Source of the DNA: Sabellastarte sp. h YS-2021
Lineage: Eukaryota > Annelida > Polychaeta > Sabellida > Sabellidae
Direction of reading: 5' to 3'
Assembly: GCA_964017235.1 (NCBI GenBank)
Contig: OZ024936.1
Coordinates: forward strand, 14,918,496-14,982,495
Length of the DNA: 64,000 bases
Part shown: positions 51,703-60,891 of the stretch, piece by piece
Position numbering within the stretch: the stretch's first letter is position 1
How the letters are laid out: every line of letters begins with the position of its first letter
Made by a program: the position numbers and the translations under genes
The notes under the pieces: generated by a model
Seen by the model: only the letters and a program-made list of their open reading frames with translations
Database searches by the model: none
Told to the model about the DNA's origin: nothing

Positions 51703-54339
51703 CCCCTTCGGGGTCTGGTAAGGTGTACATTATTTTCCCAGTAAAGCACACTTTTTCATACTTTACCTATCACATAAATATTATTCCCCTGTACAGATGT
51801 ATATACACAAGGAATTGGCCACTTATCTCAGAGTTTGATTCTGAGTGAACAGAATTGTGTATTGTACATTGTTGCCTGTTGAATTCTCATTTATAAAAAT
51901 ACTGTTATAAAGTCCTTCACAGTTATAAATTCACTCACTGCATGAACAAGATAACACATAATTTTATTTTTTATTCATATTTAAATCAAAGATTGTCACA
52001 AAAATATGATGATATTGAATTTTTTCTTCCTATTTTACCATGTGTGCAATTTTGATATATCTCATTTTTAAAATTCACTTGAACCTGTTCCATTTAGAAC
52101 AAATCCATAGATACCAAACACTTACGTTTATTTATATTTTTCTCCAAATCACACGAATCTCACTTCTTTTATAATTGCTATGCAACCAAATACGATTTTT
52201 TTTCTATTTTGACTTTTACATAAAAAACTGAAGATTTTTCTATTTTGACTTTTACATAAAAATTGAGACAAAATAACATCTTGGAGTTGGCAATTTGATA
52301 ATTACTCGGTATTTCTGGTGGAATATTGCTCTCAGAATAGAACAATCATATCCAGAATTTTAATTGAAGCGCTACAGTTAATCTACATTTATTGAGGATA
52401 CCTGGAATGCAATACATACTTTATGAACAGTAAAATCTTGCATGTTGGGCGATAAAGGTAATCATTCCAATAAATAATTCACTACTGATACATATCTTTT
52501 CAATATACACAGAAGTCTGTTCATTCATCAGTTCAACTGAAAACCCAGCTAATCCCCACATTGCGGGCGTTTTTATGGGAGCCAACTTAAAATGTCACAT
52601 AAAGTGCAGATTTTAAGTAATAACGTAAACATAAATGATATGAAAGTGTTAATCCATTCTTATACACATGTATAGCTGATCATTCCATTGAAGAGTGATG
52701 GGATTGGTTACACATCTTTAATATACATACAATTAGTTTGATATATATATAGTCTCTAAAGTTTAAGCGAACGAGAGTAAAAATTAAAGCACAAAGAATA
52801 AAGTTGATCTTTGACGTTTTGTTGGTCTTTGACAATGCTACTTTACCATGCCATAACTTGCTACAGATTGGGCACAAACTGCTTACTGATGCTTGTTTAC
52901 AGTGAACTAAAATGTACATTGAAACAACAGAACTAAAGTAGACTTTAACCATAAAATTATAAAATATTTTACAGTGCTATTTAATGTTAATGATATCACC
53001 TCTACATGTAATTAGCAATTACATGTGCAATTATACGTGTAATTGGCATAATATTTGACACAATAAAATCAATAATTTAGGTCTGTCATCTCTGTTGCTA
53101 CCATCACCTCCACCTTATTTGGTATAGTCAATTTCCAAGAATGTGCAAGGGTTACCCATGGCAATAAATTATAGTTCTATTTACATTTTGTGTCAAGTCT
53201 GAGGTTTATGCCAAGTTACAACTCAAAGCAGTAGCAAAAAAACCCCCCAAATCCCAGAAGTAGCAAAAGAGAAGTTAAAAATAAAACAAAATATTTTGCT
53301 AACAAATATGATGTATCCCCGAAGCATTAATGCAAAGTAGAAAAGGCAAAGATGGAATTAAGTACATTTTGCTGTAGACATAAAATTGTGAAATATTTAA
53401 TAAATAATTGGCCATGAATAAGCCAAAAACATATTTATCTTTCTTCTGTTCATTTACCATATTATCAGAGAGATGAACTATTTTGAAACAATGTGACTAG
53501 ATCTAGAGAAACTGAACATGTATTTACAATTATGGATTTTTTGGTATTTTTAGATAAATGAACCTGTGCATTTTTAAATTTGTAAGAAAACAAGGCCAAT
53601 AATAATTTGATCTGTATCAGCCAGCTTCAAAGCAACCTAAAACCTGAGTAATGCACAACCTTGAAAGGCCAGAGACAAAAAAGTTATTTTTTAGAAGCAT
53701 GAGCCTTGGAGAGAGCTCATGCTTAAAACAAAGCAAAAAAGATACATCTGTTCATTTCATATATTTCATAATGCACCACACACAACAAATATGCACTGAT
53801 GGATACAGAAATGTTTTAAATTAGGTGTGGCGTTGTGGTTGTAATATACAGGGATAATGAATTGTTCACCAATCCCAGTTTTAGGTGGTCAGTACCCATT
53901 TAATCCTATATCAAGAGATCTGAAAACTTAAGAGCTCACAGAACACAAACTTGATAAACAATTTAATATGGCCTATAAATGCATCCAATGAATAGAACAA
54001 TGAATGCATATCCATTTGAATAGAGCAATAAGAAATATTTATATGTGGGATTTGTATTAATTGTGAAAATCAGTGATAATCTTTCAAAACATGTTCAGTA
54101 CTCAAGAACTGCTGCAAAAGGAGATTTGGAATTTTGGTTTAAGAAAGAAACTGAAAAAGTAGCTGGTTAATTTATTTCAAGAAAATACTTAATTCTTGAT
54201 AGTTTCTATGATGCATCCAGTTTTACTCTAGTTTAACCAGTACAAATATACAAAAGGGGTGACAAATATGTCCTGCTCTTTAAAAATATGACAGAAGGAA
54301 ATGAAAAATACAAGGTATAGCCAGTAAACTGTGATGCTG
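51703..54339. other. AT-rich non-coding DNA
   Basis: No gene is supported. Small structures: a 27-base direct duplication ('ttctattttgacttttacat' core) at about 52,199-52,262, and a perfect inverted repeat ACATGTAATT with a 3-base loop at 53,004-53,026. Confidence 0.5.
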
Positions 54340-55085
54340 CAATCTATGATGGTGGGGCTACCAAGCAGGCATCTCAAACTGGCTTTCTGGGCTCTAGAAT
54401 GGTGGGACTAGCTAGCAAGCAGGTATCTCAGACTGGCTTTCAGGGCTCACTGATTGCAGGGCCAAGAAGTTGGTAACTCAGACTGGCTTTCTGGCCTGGG
54501 CTCTGATGGGGGTGGGGGGGGTGGGGTGTGGTAGTAAGCAGGTATATCAGATTCGCCTTCTGTGCTTGCTGATGGGACTGGCTTTCTGGTCTGGGCTCCC
54601 TGATGGGGTGGGGTAGAGGCTAGAAAACAAGTATCTCAGATTGGCTTTTTCTGCTCGCTGATGACGGTATAGAAGCAACGGGTACATGTATCTCAGCCTG
54701 GCTTTCTGGGCTGGCTGATGGAGGGTCTAGCAAGTAGGCATCTCAGCCTGGTTTTCTGGGCTGGCTGATTGGGGGGGGGGGTCTAGCAAGCAGGTATCTC
54801 TTGCTGATGGGGGGTGGGGGGGGCTAGTAAGCAGGTATCTCAGACTGGCTTTCTGGGCTTTCTGATTGGGGGGTCTAGCAAGCAGGTATCTCTTGCTGAT
54901 AAGGGGCGGGGGGGGGGGGGGGGGGGGGCTAGTAAGCAGGTATCTCAGACTGGCTTTCTGGGCTCTCTGATTGGGGTCTAGCAAGTAGGTATCTCAGATT
55001 GAATTTCTGGGCTGGCTGATGGGGTGAGGGATGGCTAACAAGCAGGTATCTCAGACTGCATTTCTGACTTCGCTGATGGGGGGTA
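54340..55085. repeat. G-rich minisatellite with long G runs
   Basis: Irregular units of about 60-70 bases built around 'agcaagcaggtatctcag' and 'ctggctttctgggct', each ending in a G run. The longest run (about 54,907-54,928) is roughly 20 G. Several units contain four or more runs of three or more G, so G-quadruplex formation on the plus strand is plausible. The proline-rich open frames on the minus strand are by-products. Confidence 0.92.
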
Positions 55086-55581
55086 CCATATAGCACATAA
55101 CGGCTCAGCAAAGCTGACCAGTTTTCAGGACTCTGAGAATGGATTCTCATTACCTCCCAATACATTTTAACGCTCTAACTGCATTAGATAAGGAAATATT
55201 GAGTGGGCTTGCATGAACTTAAGTTGTGTGATAACTATCTAGTGCAAAAAGGCTTATAATGTGCTCAAAACATAATTTCGAGATTATAATACTATTAACG
55301 TGTATGAAAACTCATAACTTCCACAATAACTAGTTTATGCCGAGTGTTGATGACAAGTTGATACGCCTGAAAAAAAAACTCCTTTTGTATGTGCAAGGTA
55401 CCAAGAATGGTTAGAAAGCATGCACTAATAAATCAGTAATTAAAGGGAGACCATTTTGCAATGACATTACAGCAAGGAAATTAGCCACAAAACAAATTAG
55501 CACCTTTTACAGGGATGCTTAATATTGTTATCTATAGATGTATTTTAGGTCCAAACATATGCGAACCTCTGACACCCTGAT
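55086..55581. other. Non-coding stretch, possible 3' flank of the gene at 55.6-57.0 kb
   Basis: Lies just downstream (minus strand) of the putative stop codon and may hold its 3' UTR. No polyadenylation signal was pinned down with confidence. Confidence 0.4.
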
Positions 55582-55756
55582 TCAAACTACTCCATGCTGG
55601 TTGCGTACAATGGATATCAAGCAAAATAATTCCTGTTTCTCCACCTCATTCTCCATGCCATATTTGTGTGACATACGGTCTGAAGGCTCAGCAATTGACA
55701 TGTCACTTGAATGGTGGTAGTGCACAATCTTTAGCTCAATCATCACAGGACTCCCA
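55582..55756 (-). CDS. Putative terminal exon of CARD-like gene
   Basis: The minus-strand frame is open to a TGA at 55,582-55,584 and reads about 57 codons (GSPVMIELKIVHYHHSS near the start, SIVRNQHGVV at the end). Two acceptors are possible: CTGCACAG ending at 55,757, which fits the phase of the exon at 56,177-56,297 (GA + T), and the stronger-looking TTATTGCAG ending at 55,770, which does not fit that donor. I chose the phase-compatible one. The charged tail after the CARD-like region is not recognised. No domain is claimed for this exon itself. Confidence 0.45.
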
Positions 55757-56176
55757 CTGTGCAGCAAATCTGCAATAAGTAAACAGTGATGGTTAAAGGT
55801 GGGGTTTTGACAGCCAGGTCCATATGAAGAAAGACCACCAGGTGTTTTCCTGCAAGTTGAATTTGCAGTGTGGTAGTAGAGTGTTATTCACATCAGAACA
55901 GTGTAAATGGCTTTTTAAAGTTATTTACATAAAAAGTCACATTGAGAACGCTTTATATGTGTTTTCATTTGCTTTACTGCAATTATGTCTAAAAATGTCC
56001 AATATTTGATTTATACTATGATCTCCGAAAAATCATCTTCAAAAATGTATTTAATCGGAAAATATCAATGTAACGTAAATAAACATATAGTAATAAAATA
56101 CACAATATAATATACATATATTACTGAATAGCTATTTCACTTTATCTAAAAATAACCAAAAATGTATTTATATTAC

Positions 56177-56297
56177 TCGTCAGCTGTCTTTATGGGAACC
56201 AGTGTTGCAAGACTTTCTTGCCCTAACTCCTTCAATGTCTTTCTGAAGAGATATAACTGTTTATAAGTGCATCTACAGATCTCATCCACCAGTTTTC
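56177..56297 (-). CDS. Putative internal exon of CARD-like gene
   Basis: Bounded by a pyrimidine-rich acceptor (TTGATGTTCCTTAG) at 56,298-56,311 and a GTAATA donor after 56,177. The peptide KLVDEICRCTYKQLYLFRKT, continuing LKELGQESLATLV, has the pattern of the last two helices of CARD domains (a hydrophobic 'Ll..i.r.....f...L.e.Gqe.La..L'). The 5' phase joins the upstream exon exactly (A + GA = one codon) and the 3' phase joins the exon at 55.6 kb. The frame also runs into a TAA just after the donor, so this could alternatively be the last exon. Confidence 0.52.
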
Positions 56298-56813
56298 CTA
56301 AGGAACATCAAACAGACACAATTCATATTGCAAGTAAAGCATATTCATTTGTTAGAGTTGGGTCAAAAAGTATTTGTAGCAGCTTTTAAACATAATGATG
56401 GGCTGTTTATTTTGGGGAAAAACAATGCAGTAAGCTGCTGAACAAGATCAGCAGCTATATTCAGTAACTTCAGCTATTTAATGTTTATCCATCAGTAAAA
56501 TAGACAAATGTTACTTTGCTTTTTATGTATAATTTAATCCAGAGCTAAATCTTTCTCACATATCCTTACAATATACTGTTGTACAATTAGTTAAATATCT
56601 AGCATTAGCACAAGGTAGTATAGAGCTGTAATATGCAGCAGATTTGTCTCTCTACTCCAAAGTGCAAACGTACAACATAAAGTTTAGTAGAAACCATCAA
56701 CAGTTGATTATCAAAGTTTTTAAACTATTGATATGATACCCTTTGACCTTTAACATTTAGATTAATTAAATATGACTTGCAATACTCTGTTTAATACTGA
56801 TTACATATCATAC

Positions 56814-56993
56814 TTGCTGCCCTTTGAGGTCCATCTGTTTTGTCCAAGCATTCCAGAACACGCTCACCAGCATCACTGTGTAACACTGATCTGTCACATA
56901 ATCTGATAGTTATTCCTGTGATGCAACTCATATGTGAAAACATCTCTTCACTCTGCTTGAGTGCTGCCCTGTCACTGGGCAGGAGTTGGTCAT
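56814..56993 (-). CDS. Putative exon with N-terminal part of CARD-like domain
   Basis: The peptide includes SDRAALKQSEEMFSHM, then IRLCDRSVLHSDAGERVLE and GPQRAA. This resembles helices 1-4 of a CARD domain, a six-helix death-fold used for homotypic binding in caspase, IAP, NOD and RIG-I-like signalling. The donor is CAA|GTATGA after 56,814. The acceptor may be TTCACCAG (exon start 56,993) or TTAG (start 57,044). Joined to the next exon in phase, the domain would be about 85 residues, a normal CARD length. The family call rests on pattern recognition without an alignment. Exons further upstream would lie beyond the retrotransposon that begins at 57,359, or outside the window. Confidence 0.5.
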
Positions 56994-57044
56994 CTGGTGA
57001 ATTTAATATGAATATGCCAGTTTTAATATGAATATTATCAGGTA

Positions 57045-57358
57045 CTAACTTATGAGCAATATGGGCAACTGATACTACTGTGTAATGACAAAGTACAACC
57101 GTCATAAAGTTATATATGTGTACAGAATATGCCACTGAAGATAACTTGAAGAAAATATTTCATGTCCCAGCAAAATAAGAAAAACTTCAGGAGTCAGGAA
57201 TTCAATTAGTATCATGCAAGGAAAAACAGCATAAGTATATAATTTTGCAATTGTAATCAACTTAATAATTTTGTCTTTCATCTCAGTGAACATACCGAAT
57301 GACAACATGTTGGAAAAGATAGGAACCTTTTGAGATATTACCTTTTTTGTTGACTTTT
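57045..57358. other. Probable intron or flank between exon and retrotransposon
   Basis: AT-rich with no recognisable coding sequence. It separates the CARD-like exon from the end of the Ngaro-like element. Confidence 0.4.
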
Positions 57359-58024
57359 CACATTCCCCCAAACCCAAGGACAGAAGATTGGGATTTAAAA
57401 TTTTATTCTTTAACATTAAAGCAAGCACAATTAGTACAATTGTTTAAAACACATATATAGCAGTAAATGAACTAAATCATCATATTAGCACTAGTTATGA
57501 TAAAATGAGTGGGAATTCAAACTTCAGCTACATACATCATTATTGATTACTTTAACTTGTTTAACGCTTAGAACAATGATACTAACAGAAAAGTGAACCA
57601 TAATGATATTTCAAACTGCACACTCAAGATTAATAAATGTGACTGTTTACAGGCATAATTACGATAACTAACCATAAAGATTTGATTACATTCACTGATC
57701 CAAACTTCAGCATAATTTCCCACTGTGAGATTGTGACTACTTTATAAACCTTTGGCCTCTGGGCCAGGGGAGCTCGAACATGAAATGAAAGCAATCTGAG
57801 GTAAGAGGTCAAAAGGTCAAACCGTCAGATTGAAAGACAGGTAAAGTCAAGAGAGACCTGACTGAAAGGGGGAGACCGTGAACAGGTCCCCCAGTTTTGA
57901 AGGTTAATAGACCGAGTCATTGTTCGGGCTCACCTGACCTTGATATGGTGTAACCGTCCAGAGAGCACCAATTTTGGAGTTAAATTATAAGAAATAAGCG
58001 GTGAAATGGAAATAATGTGACTCC
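57359..58024 (-). repeat. Ngaro split direct repeat B2 (666 bp)
   Basis: Matches 59,168-59,833 at a constant offset of 1,809 with no indel. The two mismatches seen are at 57,529 (T against G) and 57,595 (G against A). It forms the 3' terminus of the element. Confidence 0.95.
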
Positions 58025-59167
58025 GACTGGGAAAACAAATTATAAAATAGTACAATAAGAATGAAATTAACATAGGTTAGTGGGCTATAATTTGCACAAG
58101 GCTAAGTTACCGTACCATGGAATTCACAGAGGCCACATAACAATTGAATACATATCAAAAATTGTTAAGAAAAAAAAACAAAAAACACAGCCTTTAGAGG
58201 ATGGTAGAATGGAACTGGAAATGTTCCAAGTGGCTCCTAGTACTGGGAGGTTCCTCCTATGTGAATGAAAGTTAGGCTCACTCCTGTTGTCCATTAAGGG
58301 CATTCCGAGCTAAAAGAATCCAAATCCAAAAGGCTAGGTTCCTGGTGCTGTGGGTATCCATGGAATCCCAGGCTACCATTATGATATGACCTAATATTAG
58401 TATGGCTACTTAGACTTAAGGCTTTTGATCGTCGATGCCATGATCTATCTAGCTCAGCATTTGGAATCCCTAGTTTGGACCGAGCATTACGGCCCGCTAA
58501 TTATAACAAAAAAGCTCATAGACCATGGCACCTGAGGTGCATGATATTTCACATAATATTATTCATGAGATACGTAAAAGGACACAATAAAATTACTGTA
58601 CATGTGAGCAATGGAGGCACATTGTGTAATGAATTACTGGCAGACAATAATATACATGATATACCGTCAAGACACATGGTAAACATCCAGCATTGAGTAG
58701 TACTGACAATCTATTTACACGTTTAATATAATACAAAATGATATTGAAAGACGTTGAAATGGCCAAGATATTGTGTCCTTTGGTATAGAAGGCTGGTAAG
58801 CTGCGTTGTGACTGTCCGACGGCGGCTGTCAACACTTGGCCCCCAACTAGGACGGCAGCTGAACCAGAGCACCTCAAATTTTGTACGATCATGTGTGGCA
58901 AGAGTCTGAAACACAACATAATGTATGCAGTATCAAGGGCCTAAACAGATTACACGCCCTATAAAATTTGGGTGGGTTTTACTAGGGGTGGGTGTTTTCA
59001 ATGTGACCCCACTGCCAGCTGAAGTTTGAATGACAATGTCAGGTGAAGGATTATAGAGCATTCAAGTATGACCAATCAGAGGAGAGGAAAAACTAGGACA
59101 AGTGTGCTTGCTAAAGCTTGGAGAGGGTTTACAGGAATGAACCCGTCCACACCTAGATGTGGACCCG
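58025..59167 (-). repeat. Ngaro split direct repeat A2 (1,143 bp, inferred)
   Basis: Lies between the two B copies. In the A1-ORFs-B1-A2-B2 plan of Ngaro elements this must be the second A repeat, so a near-identical A1 should lie upstream of the gag ORF, beyond 64,000. The open frames inside it (such as 58,593-58,919 minus) lack recognisable domains. In this layout A1 would carry the promoter and 5' leader. Confidence 0.75.
59145..59164. other. Palindromic site next to the A2/B1 junction
   Basis: GTCCACACCTAGATGTGGAC has 7-base inverted arms (GTCCACA/TGTGGAC) around a 6-base spacer, ending four bases from the start of B1. Arm and spacer sizes suit a tyrosine recombinase core site. The role is inferred from position and symmetry only. 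Confidence 0.45.
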
Positions 59168-59833
59168 CACATTCCCCCAAACCCAAGGACAGAAGATTGG
59201 GATTTAAAATTTTATTCTTTAACATTAAAGCAAGCACAATTAGTACAATTGTTTAAAACACATATATAGCAGTAAATGAACTAAATCATCATATTAGCAC
59301 TAGTTATGATAAAATGAGTGGGAATTCAAACTTCAGCGACATACATCATTATTGATTACTTTAACTTGTTTAACGCTTAGAACAATGATACTAACAGAAA
59401 AGTAAACCATAATGATATTTCAAACTGCACACTCAAGATTAATAAATGTGACTGTTTACAGGCATAATTACGATAACTAACCATAAAGATTTGATTACAT
59501 TCACTGATCCAAACTTCAGCATAATTTCCCACTGTGAGATTGTGACTACTTTATAAACCTTTGGCCTCTGGGCCAGGGGAGCTCGAACATGAAATGAAAG
59601 CAATCTGAGGTAAGAGGTCAAAAGGTCAAACCGTCAGATTGAAAGACAGGTAAAGTCAAGAGAGACCTGACTGAAAGGGGGAGACCGTGAACAGGTCCCC
59701 CAGTTTTGAAGGTTAATAGACCGAGTCATTGTTCGGGCTCACCTGACCTTGATATGGTGTAACCGTCCAGAGAGCACCAATTTTGGAGTTAAATTATAAG
59801 AAATAAGCGGTGAAATGGAAATAATGTGACTCC
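59168..59833 (-). repeat. Ngaro split direct repeat B1 (666 bp)
   Basis: Begins 11 bases after the recombinase stop codon (read on the minus strand) and is nearly identical to 57,359-58,024. Confidence 0.95.
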
Positions 59834-59844
59834 CAAGGCCAAAC

Positions 59845-60891
59845 TTAAGTGTGTAAGTGTTTACTAAAGGTTTGTGCGACGGGAGAGGAGGATGACGGAA
59901 GGGCCCGAAGGTAGGACCAAACAGCGTTGGATTTCCATGTGCCATGGGCCTGGATGTGTTCTAATGGGACCCCATGCTGAAACGCCCAAGAAGAGGCGGC
60001 TCTCCTAAAGGCATGAAAGGTCAGTGGTGGTTGTATGTGTAATAACTGAGACACCTTTTTCAAATGCTTACGAGCCACGGAATCGGTCAGGACCATGGGG
60101 ATACCTTTCTTTGTAATCATGAAAAGGGGATCATTTTCTGAACCCGGAATATGGCAAAGCATGGTTTTCAAGGCTACAATAGGACATATTTGTGAAGCAC
60201 CTAGATATGGAACATTGATGGTTCTGGTCTCTTTTCTATCTTGGATGGTCTTAGACCATTTGATGATAACTGTGGCACTAAACTGGGTGAAAATGACGTC
60301 TCCCCGAGCCATATGTCTCGTAAAATCATATTGTTTGGTAGTATGTGGCAACAAATTGGAAAGACGTAGAAAAGAGAAGAAGACGAAAGAGTACAAAGCT
60401 GTAAATGTGATATTATGTTGAAGACCAGCCGATGTGGCCATAACTTGGTGTAGCGTATCAATTGTGAGGCACTGAGCAATTTTTGGAGCAAAAGGCCTGT
60501 TGATTTTGATGGATTTTAGGAGAAGAGGGATCCGACGATCCTGAAATGGATGTGTGGGAAGGCCATGTATTATGTGAAACGCCCTTATTGCAGCCAGATT
60601 ATTTGAGATGTTAGACTCTGACAAACTAGCATTGATCAAGTATTGCATATATGCTAGTAGAACTAAAGGAGTCACCTGATGCAACGACAACCCAGCAGCC
60701 ACCTGGAATGCTAGAAAGTCTTTCCACATTCGGGTGTACTGTGTGAGAGTGGCGGGACGAAACCCATTCTTTAGGCTCACAGACGCCAGGGACGCCAGCT
60801 GGGCCGCCGCTGCAGGTAAGCCTGAAAAATAGTATATTATATGGTATAATTCAATAATGTTAGATCGATATGGGAATCCACCCAAACATGA
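59845..60891 (-). CDS. Tyrosine recombinase (retrotransposon ORF3)
   Basis: The protein would cut and rejoin DNA to integrate the circular double-stranded copy of the element. Counting from the TTG at 60,885 (346 codons), the catalytic residues are all visible: R174 in SFLRLSNLLP, HAFRR with H291 and R294, H314 and W317 in AHGTW, and the nucleophile Y325 in WSYLR. An N-terminal SAM-like core-binding domain spans about residues 25-130. The frame has no ATG near its start: it opens after a stop at 60,892-60,894, and the first methionine is residue 53, inside the N-terminal domain. It overlaps the end of ORF2 in another frame. Expression by frameshift or by splicing to a CAG acceptor near 60,826 is therefore likely. 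Intact, no internal stops. Confidence 0.93.
   Translation of the reverse strand, partial: SCLGGFPYRSNIIELYHIIYYFSGLPAAAAQLASLASVSLKNGFRPATLTQYTRMWKDFLAFQVAAGLSLHQVTPLVLLAYMQYLINASLSESNISNNLAAIRAFHIIHGLPTHPFQDRRIPLLLKSIKINRPFAPKIAQCLTIDTLHQVMATSAGLQHNITFTALYSFVFFSFLRLSNLLPHTTKQYDFTRHMARGDVIFTQFSATVIIKWSKTIQDRKETRTINVPYLGASQICPIVALKTMLCHIPGSENDPLFMITKKGIPMVLTDSVARKHLKKVSQLLHIQPPLTFHAFRRAASSWAFQHGVPLEHIQAHGTWKSNAVWSYLRALPSSSSPVAQTFSKHLHT

Noticed and set aside
53004..53026. Perfect ACATGTAATT inverted repeat as an operator or terminator
   Set aside because: It is isolated in AT-rich DNA with no gene nearby, and short palindromes are expected by chance at this composition.
54727..55165. Proline-rich minus-strand proteins
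   Set aside because: They come from translating the G-rich minisatellite. Length and frame depend on G-run length.
57359..59833. Classical LTRs of a Gypsy/Copia element
   Set aside because: The 666-bp repeats both lie downstream of the ORFs instead of flanking them, and the element has a tyrosine recombinase in place of protease and DDE integrase.
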